Positions 35,491 through 43,552 of a DNA stretch of 64,000 nt are shown in pieces. Under the pieces are notes generated by a model. That model had not been told where the DNA came from and ran no database searches. It saw only the letters and a program-made list of their open reading frames with translations. Location of the stretch: assembly GCA_030447505.1 (NCBI GenBank), contig JAUJOT010000001.1, positions 186,001 through 250,000 on the forward strand. The letters are read 5' to 3'. Numbering within the stretch: the stretch's first letter is position 1; each line of letters begins with the position of its first letter. The translations under genes and the position numbers were made by a program. The stretch comes from Solirubrobacteraceae bacterium (lineage in GTDB: Bacteria; Actinomycetota; Thermoleophilia; Solirubrobacterales; Solirubrobacteraceae).

Positions 35491-36320
35491 CTGCGCAGAG
35501 TTTCGTACAACGCGGCGAAGTCCTGCGGTGACAGGCGCTCCGCGCGCGCGTCGAGCGGGTGGCCGAGCGTGGCCAGCGCGGCCCGCACGCGGTCGCGAAC
35601 GTCCTTCGATGCGCCGGGCGCGAGCGCAACCGACCCGGCGAGCGCCTTGCGCCGGTGCGCGAACGCCGCGTTGACGAGATCGCGCAGGCCGGGCTCCGGC
35701 GCCGGGCCGGTCCGCTGCAGGCCGACGAGCACGGAGTCGACGTTGGGCACCGGGGTGAACACCGAGCGCGATACCGACCGCAGGACCTGGACGTCGCAAG
35801 CCAGCTGGGCGAGCACCGATGGCACGCCGTAGGCGCTCGTGCCGGGCGCGGCCGCGAAGCGCTCGCCGACCTCCTTCTGCACCATCGCGACCCAGCGCCG
35901 CACGCCGGGCAGCTCGTCGATCGTGCGCAGGATCGCCCCCGCGGCGATCCCGTAGGGCAGGTTGGCGACGACCTTCGTCGGCGCCGGATCCAGCGCCCGC
36001 AGGTCGAGCTTGATCGCGTCGGCGAAGTGCAGCGTGACGTTGCGAAACGGGTCGATCGCGTCGCGCAGCGCGGGCTCGAGCGCGCGGTCGAGCTCGACGA
36101 CGTGCAGATGCGCGACGCGCTGCGCGAGGTGCTCCGACAGCACGCCGAGGCCGCCGCCGATCTCCAGCGCGACGTCGTCGGCCTGCAGATGCGCCTCGCG
36201 CTCGATGACGCCGAGGATGTTCGAGTCGATCAGGAAGTTCTGGCCAAGGTCGCGCCTCGGGCGCACGCCGAACTCGCGCATCCGGCGCAGGCTCGGCTGG
36301 CTCGGGCCGCTGACGTTCAC
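35487..36320 (-). CDS. rsmA: 16S rRNA dimethyladenosine transferase RsmA/KsgA
   Basis: A 277-residue SAM enzyme that dimethylates A1518 and A1519 of 16S rRNA. It shows RRDLGQNFLID, the SAM motif LEIGGGLGVLSEHL, the catalytic NLPYGIA and the C-terminal RRKALAGSVAL. The GTG start overlaps the tatD stop as GTGA, so tatD, rsmA and ispE are chained by 4-base overlaps. Confidence 0.95.
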   Translation of the reverse strand: MNVSGPSQPSLRRMREFGVRPRRDLGQNFLIDSNILGVIEREAHLQADDVALEIGGGLGVLSEHLAQRVAHLHVVELDRALEPALRDAIDPFRNVTLHFADAIKLDLRALDPAPTKVVANLPYGIAAGAILRTIDELPGVRRWVAMVQKEVGERFAAAPGTSAYGVPSVLAQLACDVQVLRSVSRSVFTPVPNVDSVLVGLQRTGPAPEPGLRDLVNAAFAHRRKALAGSVALAPGASKDVRDRVRAALATLGHPLDARAERLSPQDFAALYETLRR

Positions 36321-37066
36321 CAGCCAAACAGGGCGGCGGCGTTGCGCTCGACGAGCTGCTCGAGCTGCTCGTACTCGATCCCCCGCCGCCGCGCCACGAA
36401 GCGCGCGGTGTGCACGACGAAGGCGGGCTCGTTGCGCTGCTTGCGCACCAGCTGCGGCGTCAGGTACGGCGCGTCGGTCTCGACGAGCAGGCGCTCGGCG
36501 GGCACGCGCTGCGCCGCGTCCGCGAGCTCCGCGGCCTTCGGATACGTGACGTTCCCGGCGAACGAGATCCACCAGCCCTGCTCGACGCACTCGTCGAGGC
36601 GGTCGGGCATCGAGAAGCAGTGCAGGATCACGTCGAGCCCCCGCGCCTGCTCGCGCAGCGTCGCGATCGTCTCGTCGTCGGCGGCGCGCGTGTGGATGAC
36701 GAGCGGCTTGCCGGTCGCGCGGGCGAGCTCGATCTGGGCGTGAAAGGCGCGCAGCTGGTCCTCGCGCGGCGCGTAGTCGCGGAAGTGGTCCAGGCCGGTC
36801 TCGCCGATCGCGACGCAGCGTGGGTGCTGGGCGAGCGCCTGCAGCTCCGCGAGGTGGCCGTCGTCGAAGCCCGCCGCCTCGTTGGGGTGATGCCCGATCG
36901 CCGCGAACACCTCGGCGAAGCGCTCGGCCGCCTGCAGCGCGGCGCGGCAGGTCGTGCCGTTCGTGCCGACCGTGAGCATCCGCGTCACGCCGGCGTCGAC
37001 CGCCCCCGCGACGAGCTCGCTGTCGTCCGGCTTGCAGACGTGCAGATGCGTGTGGCTGTCGATCAT
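36317..37066 (-). CDS. tatD: TatD-family metal-dependent DNase
   Basis: A 249-residue TIM-barrel hydrolase. Metal ligands are present in MIDSHTHLHV, AIGETGLDHF, LVIHTRAADD, LHCFSM and ETDAPYL. Members act as 3'-5' exonucleases or deacylases in DNA repair. It lies directly downstream of metG, the metS-yabD order of Bacillus. Confidence 0.93.
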   Translation of the reverse strand: MIDSHTHLHVCKPDDSELVAGAVDAGVTRMLTVGTNGTTCRAALQAAERFAEVFAAIGHHPNEAAGFDDGHLAELQALAQHPRCVAIGETGLDHFRDYAPREDQLRAFHAQIELARATGKPLVIHTRAADDETIATLREQARGLDVILHCFSMPDRLDECVEQGWWISFAGNVTYPKAAELADAAQRVPAERLLVETDAPYLTPQLVRKQRNEPAFVVHTARFVARRRGIEYEQLEQLVERNAAALFGW

Positions 37067-37123
37067 CGGCTGGTTCGTCGCGGCGCCCCGAGCCCGATCA
37101 AGGGCCGGGCGGATGCAGTCAGG

Positions 37124-38638
37124 CTACGCCTGAGGCTGGGGCTGCGGCTTGGGAAACAGCGGCTCGAGCTTGGCGATCGCGCCGAGCCGGCCCGCCTGCA
37201 TGTGCGCGCCTTCGAGCTCGACCTGCGGTGAGGCGAGCGCCTCGAGCAGCCTGCCGGTGCTCTCCGGCAGCCAGGGGTGCAGGACGACGGCGACGACGCG
37301 CAGGCCCTCGGTCAGCGACGCGAGCACGCTGTCGAGCTCGCCGGCGCGATCGGGGTCCTTGGCGAGCGTCCAGGGCGCCTGCTCTTCGACGTAGCGGTTC
37401 AGCCGCCGCACGCGCAGCCAGATCGCGTCGCCCGCGGCGCTCACGTCAGCGCGGTCGAGCTGCTCGGACACCTCTGCCTGCAGGCCCTCGATCTCGCTCG
37501 CCAGGTCGCCGTCGAGCTCGGCGCCGGGTACGACGCCGTCGCGGTAGCGGTGGACCATCGCGATCGTGCGACTCGCGAGGTTGCCGAAGTCGTTGGCGAG
37601 CTCGGACTCGTAGCGCGCCCGAAAGCCCTCCTCCGAGACGGCGCCGTCGTGGCCGAAGGACACCTCGCGCATCAGGTAGAAGCGCAGCGCATCGGTTCCG
37701 TACTCGTCGATGATCCTGAACGGGTCGATCGCGTTGCCCGCCGACTTGCCCATCTTGTCCTTGCCGATCAGCAGAAAGCCGTGGACGAAGACGTGCTCGG
37801 GCAGCGGGATTCCGGCGGCGATCAGCATCGCCGGCCAGAAGACCGTGTGGAACTTCAGGATGTCCTTGCCGATCAGGTGAAACTGGGCCGGCCAGAAGCG
37901 CTCGGTCAGGTCCTCTTCGGGCTTCGCGTACGAGAGCGCCGTGTAGTAGTTCAGCAGCGCGTCGAACCAGACGTAGAAGACGTGGCCCTCGTCCCACGGC
38001 ACGGGCACGCCCCAGGTGAACGTCGAGCGGCTCAGCGAGACGTCCTGCAGGCCCGACTCGATGAACGAGCGCGCCTCGTTGTAGCGATGGCGCGGCATGA
38101 TGAAGTCCGGCTGCTCGTCGAGCAGCTCGAGCAGGTCGTCCTGGAAGGCCGACAGGCGAAAGAAGTAGTTGTCCTCCTTCTCGCGCGTCAGCGGCGTCCG
38201 GTGGATCGGGCACAGGTTGTCGTCGCCGGCCTCGGCTTCGGTCTTGAAGTCGGCGCAGCGCGGGCAGTACCAGCCCTCGTAGACGCCCTCGTAGACGTGC
38301 CCGTTGTCGCGGATCCGGGCCAGGACCTCCTGCACCTTCGCCTTGTGCTCGGGATCGGTCGTGCGGATGAAGAAGTCGTTGGACACGTTCAGCCGCGGCA
38401 TCAGGTCGATGAAGCGCGGCGCGTTGCGGTCGACGAGCTCCTGCGGCGTCAGTCCTTCGCGCTCGGCGGCGAGCGCGACGGGCTCGCCGTGCTCGTCGGT
38501 TCCGGTCAGAAAGAAGACGTCCTCCCCGCGCTGGCGCATGTGCCGCGCCATCACGTCTGCGGCGATCGTCGAGTACGCGTGGCCCAGATGCGGCGCCGCG
38601 TTGACGTAATAGATCGGCGTCGTAACGTAGAAGGACAT
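37124..38638 (-). CDS. metG: methionyl-tRNA synthetase
   Basis: A 504-residue class I synthetase: the HIGH motif as NAAPHLGHAYS, KMSKS as KMGKSAGN, and the tRNA-recognition WFDALLNYY region. The connective-peptide knuckle has CPRC and CPIH. The C-terminal EMAP/tRNA-binding domain found in longer MetRS is absent; csaA at 8.5 kb encodes such a domain separately. TAGCCT lies 9 bases upstream of the ATG. Confidence 0.96.
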   Translation of the reverse strand: MSFYVTTPIYYVNAAPHLGHAYSTIAADVMARHMRQRGEDVFFLTGTDEHGEPVALAAEREGLTPQELVDRNAPRFIDLMPRLNVSNDFFIRTTDPEHKAKVQEVLARIRDNGHVYEGVYEGWYCPRCADFKTEAEAGDDNLCPIHRTPLTREKEDNYFFRLSAFQDDLLELLDEQPDFIMPRHRYNEARSFIESGLQDVSLSRSTFTWGVPVPWDEGHVFYVWFDALLNYYTALSYAKPEEDLTERFWPAQFHLIGKDILKFHTVFWPAMLIAAGIPLPEHVFVHGFLLIGKDKMGKSAGNAIDPFRIIDEYGTDALRFYLMREVSFGHDGAVSEEGFRARYESELANDFGNLASRTIAMVHRYRDGVVPGAELDGDLASEIEGLQAEVSEQLDRADVSAAGDAIWLRVRRLNRYVEEQAPWTLAKDPDRAGELDSVLASLTEGLRVVAVVLHPWLPESTGRLLEALASPQVELEGAHMQAGRLGAIAKLEPLFPKPQPQPQA

Positions 38639-38725
38639 CGATCTCGCAGGCTAGTCGGTTGCGCCCCGCGCCGCGGGGAGCGTCGCGCGCGCCGCGAGTC
38701 GCGGAACGCGGGTTTGAGTCCGCGC

Positions 38726-39523
38726 TCATGACGCCGTCTGCGGCAGCGATGCGGGGGCAAGCCGCCGGCGCGTACGAACGCGCACGAGCCCGCCGAGCGG
38801 CAGCCCAAGGCCGAAGAGTGCGAGGCCGAGCCAGACCGCCCATGGCAGGCGCTCGACGCCGGCAGGCGGTGTCGAGGGAGCGGTCTGTGCCCCGGACGGC
38901 GCGGGCGCAGCGATCAGCGGACGGCGCGCCGGCGTGGGCCCCGCCGGCAGCGGTCGCCGTGCCGGCGCGCGCGTACGCGCGGGCGTCGGCGTGACCGGTA
39001 CGGGTCGTCGCGGCCGTGAGGCTCCGGGCGGCAGTGGGCGGCGCGCGGACGGGAGCGGTGGTGGCGTCGCACGGGGCGCGCCCGCGAGCAGTGCGAGCGG
39101 ATCGACGTACGCGCCGGTGGCGGCCCGGCGCGCGCCGAGATGGATGTGCGGGCGCGGGCGCGCACTGCCCACGGTCCCGATCCGGTCGCCCGCGGCGATG
39201 GCCTGGCCGCGGCGGACCGTCACGGCGCCGAGCTGCTGGTACGTCGCGATGAGGTGACCGCAGCGCACGCTGACGGTGCGCCCGCCGCGGGGCACCCGTC
39301 CGGCAAAGCTCACGCGCCCGCCGCAGGCGGCGCCGACCTGCGCCCCGCGCGGCGCGCCGAGATCGACGCCGCGGTGCTGCCCAGGCGCGAACCGGTCGGG
39401 GCCGACGGAGAACAGGCGCAGCACCGGCCCCTGCACCGGGGAGTGCCAGGTGCCTGCGATCGCAAGCGGCGGGCTGGCCACGGACGCGACGACGGCGATG
39501 ACGAACGGCAGAGGCCAGCGCAT
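38726..39523 (-). CDS. secreted/anchored M23 (LytM) peptidase
   Basis: A 265-residue protein: signal peptide (PFVIAVVASVASPPLAIA), M23 domain with zinc ligands H50 and D54 (QHRGVDLG) and H126/H128 (PHIHLG), a 90-residue Pro/Arg-rich linker, and a C-terminal membrane helix ending in RTRRR. It should cut peptidoglycan cross-bridges while held at the membrane. TAGCGT lies 7 bases upstream. It occupies the slot of the cell-wall protein YabE near metS in Bacillus. Confidence 0.85.
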   Translation of the reverse strand: MRWPLPFVIAVVASVASPPLAIAGTWHSPVQGPVLRLFSVGPDRFAPGQHRGVDLGAPRGAQVGAACGGRVSFAGRVPRGGRTVSVRCGHLIATYQQLGAVTVRRGQAIAAGDRIGTVGSARPRPHIHLGARRAATGAYVDPLALLAGAPRATPPPLPSARRPLPPGASRPRRPVPVTPTPARTRAPARRPLPAGPTPARRPLIAAPAPSGAQTAPSTPPAGVERLPWAVWLGLALFGLGLPLGGLVRVRTRRRLAPASLPQTAS

Positions 39524-39644
39524 GTCGGCGACGCTACGGCGCCGGCGCGCGTGCCGAGGCCGGCGCGCGCCTCTTGTCACGAGATCGCGCGTGCTTCTTG
39601 ACAGCTCGGGCAGAGGGCGCCGCCATCGCGACGCGCACTCCCGA

Positions 39645-40160
39645 CTACAGCTCCGTCACGATCTCCTCCCACGGGCGCCGGTCCGCCCGCGCCACCCACT
39701 CGTCCGCCGTCAGCGACTCCGGATCGCGCCGCGCCTTGGCGGGATAGCCGAACGTCAGTACCGTCGCCACGCTCTCGTCCTCGCCGTGCCCGAGGGCGGC
39801 GCGCAGGCGCTTCGCATCGGCGATCCCGTTCGGGCAGGAGCCGATCGCGTCGTTCGACGCGGCCAGCATCATGTTCTGCGCGGCGCGCCCGGCGTCGAAC
39901 GCCGTCGGTCCCTTGGCGCCGACGACGACGGCGACCACGAGCGCGGCGGCGCGGACGTGGTCCTGCGCGTAGACCGACGCCGCGACCTCCTCGCGAAGGC
40001 GCTCGTCGCGGACGATCACGAAGCGTCGCGCCTGGCGGTTCTTCGACGAGCCCGCGACGCGGCCCGCCTCGAGGATCCGGCGCTCCGCGGCGGCCTCGAG
40101 CGAGCGCGGGGCGTAGTCGCGAACCTCACGCTTGCTGGCGACAGCCAGGTAGGCATCCAC
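39645..40160 (-). CDS. nitroreductase-family FMN oxidoreductase
   Basis: A 171-residue short nitroreductase. The N-terminal SKREVRDYAPRSL (FMN phosphate binding), AGSSKNRQARRFVIV and the AAQNMMLAA...IGSCPNGI core fit the family. Substrate unknown; quinones, nitro compounds or a dehalogenase role are all possible. GTG start with TAGGGT 6 bases upstream. Confidence 0.82.
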   Translation of the reverse strand: MDAYLAVASKREVRDYAPRSLEAAAERRILEAGRVAGSSKNRQARRFVIVRDERLREEVAASVYAQDHVRAAALVVAVVVGAKGPTAFDAGRAAQNMMLAASNDAIGSCPNGIADAKRLRAALGHGEDESVATVLTFGYPAKARRDPESLTADEWVARADRRPWEEIVTEL

Positions 40161-40180
40161 GGCATCACCCTACAGCCGCA

Positions 40181-41005
40181 TCACCCGGCCGGCTCCTCCT
40201 CCATCAGCGCGCGGTACAGCGCGTTGGGCCTGACCCCCGTCAGCGACGCGACGACCGAGCTCGCGGGGCGCGGCTTGGCGCCCGCCGCCACGAGCTTGCG
40301 CAACGCGCTCAGGGCCGGCGCAAGCTCCGGCTCGCCGGGCTGCGCCCCGCCGATCACGAGCACGACCTCGCCGCGCGGCGGCTCGCCCTCGTAGCGCGCC
40401 GCCAGCTCGCCCGCCGTCCCGCGCACGACCTCCTCGTGGATCTTCGTCAGCTCGCGGCAGACCGCGACGGGCCGCTCGGCGTCGATCGACGCGAGCACCG
40501 CGAGCGCGGCGGCGACGCGGTTGGGCGACTCGAAGCCGACGATCGTCTCGGCCGCGCGCAGCAGAGTGGTTAGCTCGCCGCGCTTGCGCGGCAGGTAGCC
40601 GACGAAGCGCCAGACGTCCGCCGGCAGGGCGCTCGCGACCAGCGCCGACAGCGCCGCGCTCGGCCCCGGCAGCACCTCGACGGCGAGTCCAGCCGCGACG
40701 CACGCGCGCACGAGCACAAAGCCCGGGTCGCTCACGAGCGGCGTTCCCGCGTCGGACACGAGCGCGACGACGTCGCCCTTCTGCATCTGCTCGACGAGCT
40801 GCGCCGCGCGCGCGCGCTCGTTGTGCTCGTGGTAGCTGACGAGCTTGGCCGAGACGCCGTAGCGCTCGAGCAGCACGCGCGTGTGGCGCGTGTCCTCGCA
40901 GGCGACGACGTCGGCCTCGCGCAGCGCGCTGAGCACGCGCAGCGTGATGTCCTCGAGGTTGCCGATCGGGGTCGGACAGACGATCAGGCGGCCGCGGATG
41001 CTCAC
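40181..41005 (-). CDS. rsmI: 16S rRNA (cytidine1402-2'-O)-methyltransferase RsmI
   Basis: A 274-residue SAM-dependent tetrapyrrole-methylase-fold enzyme that 2'-O-methylates C1402 in the decoding centre. It shows LIVCPTPIGNLEDIT, ACEDTRHTRVLL, VSDAGTPLVSDPG and LPGPSAALSALVASALP. It begins 8 bases after the glucokinase gene and is likely co-transcribed with it. Confidence 0.94.
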   Translation of the reverse strand: MSIRGRLIVCPTPIGNLEDITLRVLSALREADVVACEDTRHTRVLLERYGVSAKLVSYHEHNERARAAQLVEQMQKGDVVALVSDAGTPLVSDPGFVLVRACVAAGLAVEVLPGPSAALSALVASALPADVWRFVGYLPRKRGELTTLLRAAETIVGFESPNRVAAALAVLASIDAERPVAVCRELTKIHEEVVRGTAGELAARYEGEPPRGEVVLVIGGAQPGEPELAPALSALRKLVAAGAKPRPASSVVASLTGVRPNALYRALMEEEPAG

Positions 41006-41012
41006 CGCTGCA

Positions 41013-41987
41013 TCACAGCAGACCGTCCAGCCCGTCGAACGCGAGCGTCGCGGCGCCGAGCATCCCCGACTCCGCCCCGAAGCGCGCGGGCACGATTCGC
41101 GCGTGCTCCTTGGAGGGCGACAGCGCGCGCTCCATCACGACCTCGCGTGCCGGCTCGAGCAGCAGCTCGCCGGCGGCGATCACGCCCCCGCCGATCACGA
41201 CGACCTCGGGGTTGAGCATGTTCACGAGGTTCGCGACGCCGACGCCGAGCCAGCGGCCGATCGCGCCCAAGGCGTCGATCGCGGCCGCGTCGCCGTCGTG
41301 CGCGAGCTCCGTCACGAGCGGGCCGCTGATCTCGCGCCCGGCGGCGAGCGCGCGGCCGAGCCCCGAGCGCGGGCGCTGGCGCGCGATCCGCCGCGCCTCG
41401 CGCGCCAGCGCCGTCCCCGACGCTAGCGCCTCGAGGCAGCCGCGGTTCGGGCAGTTGCCGTTGCAGCGCGGTCCGTCGGCCTGCACGACCATGTGTCCGA
41501 GCTCGGCGCCCGCGCCCTGGCTGCCGCGCTGCAGCGCGCCGCCCAGGACGAGCCCGCCGCCGATGCCGGTGCCGATCGTCAGCAGCGCCGCATCGCGCGT
41601 GCCGCGCGCCGCGCCGAAGCGCCACTCGGCGAGCAGCGCGGCGTTCGCGTCGTTGTCGACGAAGACGGGCAGCCCGATCCGCTCGGCGACGAGATCGCCA
41701 AACGGGACGCCGGCGAGCGGCAGGTGCGTCGACATCACCGAGACGCCGCGGCGCTGGTCGATCAGGCACGGAATCCCGATCCCGACGGCCTCGACCGAGC
41801 CCGACCCGCCCTCGGTCGCATCGCGCACCTCGCTGATCGCGCAGACGACCGTGTCGATCACGCCGTGATCGTCGCGCGCATGAGCCGGACGCGTCGCACG
41901 ATGGTGGACGTTCAGCTCCCGATCGACCGCGCCGGCCAGGAGCTTCGTGCCACCGAGGTCGACCCCGATCGCGCAGCCGGTCGACAC
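41013..41987 (-). CDS. ROK-family glucokinase
   Basis: A 324-residue sugar kinase. It shows the ATP phosphate loop GVDLGGTKLLAGAV, catalytic FVDNDANAALLAEW, GTGIGGGLVLGG and the ROK zinc motif RCNGNCPNRGCLEA preceded by GHMVV. It probably phosphorylates glucose or another hexose in the cytoplasm; a ROK repressor is excluded by the lack of an N-terminal HTH. The GTG at 41987 is supported by TATGGT 8 bases upstream. Confidence 0.88.
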   Translation of the reverse strand: MSTGCAIGVDLGGTKLLAGAVDRELNVHHRATRPAHARDDHGVIDTVVCAISEVRDATEGGSGSVEAVGIGIPCLIDQRRGVSVMSTHLPLAGVPFGDLVAERIGLPVFVDNDANAALLAEWRFGAARGTRDAALLTIGTGIGGGLVLGGALQRGSQGAGAELGHMVVQADGPRCNGNCPNRGCLEALASGTALAREARRIARQRPRSGLGRALAAGREISGPLVTELAHDGDAAAIDALGAIGRWLGVGVANLVNMLNPEVVVIGGGVIAAGELLLEPAREVVMERALSPSKEHARIVPARFGAESGMLGAATLAFDGLDGLL

Positions 41988-41995
41988 GATCGGCC

Positions 41996-42001
41996 ACCAT
42001 A
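41996..42001 (-). promoter_or_regulatory. -10 box of the ROK kinase gene, inside a 23-base divergent gap
   Basis: TATGGT on the minus strand, with 8 bases to the GTG at 41987. It lies only 9 bases from the ATG of the divergent LCP gene. Confidence 0.5.
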
Positions 42002-42010
42002 CAGGGCTTG

Positions 42011-43120
42011 ATGGCGCCACCCGAGGACCCCGAGGAGCCCGAGGGGCGGCCCGATTATCGCGTCTATCGCTCGCGTAGGGCGCTGTTCGAACGGGGCGCC
42101 GGCCACGATCGCAACGCGCTGCGCCGGGCCGCGCAGCAGGCGCCCGAGCGCAGGCCTGGGCGTGGCCGCCTGCTCGGCGGTCGCCGCGCCCGCAGCGCCC
42201 GCGTGCGCAAGCCGATCGGCGGCTGGCGGATCGCGCGCTGGCTGCTGCTCGCGGTCGTCGCCTGGATCGCGCTGTCGGCGGTCGTGTTCCTCGTCAGTGC
42301 GCAGATCCAGCAGGGCAGGGTCTCCGACGCAAACCAGTACCTCGGCGGCGCCGGCTACCCGCTGGCCGCGCCCAACAACATCCTCGTCCTGGGCTCCGAC
42401 GTGCGCACCGAGGAGAACGCCGAGCCCGGCGCGCAGACGAGCGGCAACGGCCGCTCGGACTCGATCCTGCTGCTACGCGTCGGCGGCGGCGCGAACAGCC
42501 GCCTGTCGATCGCGCGCGACACGATCGTCGAGATCCCCGGCGGCGGGCGCCAGAAGATCAACGCCGCCTACTCGATCGGCGGCAGCGCGCTGGCCGTGCG
42601 GACGATCGAGCAGTACACCGGCATCGACGTCAACCACGTGATGATCGTGAGCTTCGAGGACTTCCCGGAGCTGATCGACGCGATGGGCGGCATCACCTAC
42701 CGCGGCGGCTGCGTCGTGTCGCGCATCAACGGCGGCTTCCGCAACGGCGGCTACACGCTGCGCCTGCGCGCGGGCAGGACGCAGATCGACGGAAGGCAGG
42801 CGCTCGCGCTGGCGCGCACGCGCACGAACCTCTGCAACCCCAGCCGCGAGGGCGATCTCACGCGTGCCCGCCGCCAGCAGAAGATCGTCGCCGCGATGAA
42901 GCGCCGGCTGCTGTCGCCGATCGCCTTCGTACGGCTGCCGCTGATCGCCTGGAACGTCCCCAAGGCGCTGCGCTCGGACATGAGCGGCCCGACGCTGCTG
43001 GGCATGTTCGGCGCGCTGTCGGTCGCCGGCACGCCGCAGGCCGAGGTTCTGGGAACGATGTCGGGTCAGATCCCGGAGAACGTCAAGCAGGCGAAGATCC
43101 GGCGCTTCCTGGAAGGCTGA
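42011..43120 (+). CDS. LytR-CpsA-Psr family cell-wall glycopolymer ligase
   Basis: A 369-residue membrane enzyme that moves polyprenyl-linked glycopolymers to peptidoglycan. A basic cytoplasmic N terminus of about 75 residues is followed by one membrane segment (WLLLAVVAWIALSAVVFLV). The LCP domain shows ILVLGSDVRT, GRSDSILLLRV, SIARDT, the GGRQKINAAYSIGG substrate loop and the RTRTNLCNPSREGDLTRARR basic end. A TTG at 42008 is an alternative start. The promoter must overlap the divergent ROK gene. Confidence 0.88.
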   Translation: MAPPEDPEEPEGRPDYRVYRSRRALFERGAGHDRNALRRAAQQAPERRPGRGRLLGGRRARSARVRKPIGGWRIARWLLLAVVAWIALSAVVFLVSAQIQQGRVSDANQYLGGAGYPLAAPNNILVLGSDVRTEENAEPGAQTSGNGRSDSILLLRVGGGANSRLSIARDTIVEIPGGGRQKINAAYSIGGSALAVRTIEQYTGIDVNHVMIVSFEDFPELIDAMGGITYRGGCVVSRINGGFRNGGYTLRLRAGRTQIDGRQALALARTRTNLCNPSREGDLTRARRQQKIVAAMKRRLLSPIAFVRLPLIAWNVPKALRSDMSGPTLLGMFGALSVAGTPQAEVLGTMSGQIPENVKQAKIRRFLEG

Positions 43121-43127
43121 CCAGACG

Positions 43128-43176
43128 AGCGCGCTGCCGCTCGGCGAGCACGCGCTGCTCGGCGCAGCAGCGCGCT
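43128..43176. terminator. hairpin between convergent LCP and FmdB-like genes
   Basis: A perfect 10-bp inverted repeat (AGCGCGCTGC / GCAGCGCGCT) around a 29-base loop that can itself pair (GAGCA...TGCTC). Confidence 0.5.
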
Positions 43177-43522
43177 ACGTCGACTTCTTCGCCGTCGTCG
43201 AGTTCGAAGACGGGCTCTTGGCCTCGGACTTCGCCGCCTCGGGCTTCTGCACCGCCGTTGACTCCGAGGCCGGCGCGTCGCTCTTCTTGGCGTCGTCGCT
43301 CTTCTTCTCGGATGCCTGCGTCTCGGCGTTCTCGCGAGCGCGCTTCTTCGTCCCGTAGTCGGTGTTGTAGAAGCCCTTGCCCTTGAAGTGCACCGCGATC
43401 GGATGAAAGACGCGCTGCAGGGGCACGCCCGTCTCGGGATCCTCCGCCAGCGGCGGGTCGGTCATCTTCTGCATGACCTCGAGGATCGTTCCGTCTGGCC
43501 GTCGGTACTCGTAGAAGGGCAC
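43175..43522 (-). CDS. FmdB-like protein lacking the zinc ribbon cysteines
   Basis: A 115-residue protein. MPFYEYRRPDG and VMQKMTDPPLAEDPETGVPL follow the FmdB family pattern, but the four zinc-ligand cysteines (CExCG and CPxCG) are replaced, for example by DPETG. A conserved VHFKGKGFYNTDYG segment ends the domain. A Lys/Ser/Ala-rich disordered tail of about 60 residues follows. The GTG at 43522 was chosen because it gives the family N terminus and GATAAT lies 9 bases upstream. Confidence 0.75.
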   Translation of the reverse strand: MPFYEYRRPDGTILEVMQKMTDPPLAEDPETGVPLQRVFHPIAVHFKGKGFYNTDYGTKKRARENAETQASEKKSDDAKKSDAPASESTAVQKPEAAKSEAKSPSSNSTTAKKST

Positions 43523-43552
43523 GGACGACCCATTATCTAGCATGGCCCCCAG

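Noticed and set aside
39645-40160. Iodotyrosine dehalogenase or BluB-like function for the nitroreductase
   Set aside because: The protein is short and lacks lid motifs that would define either; only the general family is supported.
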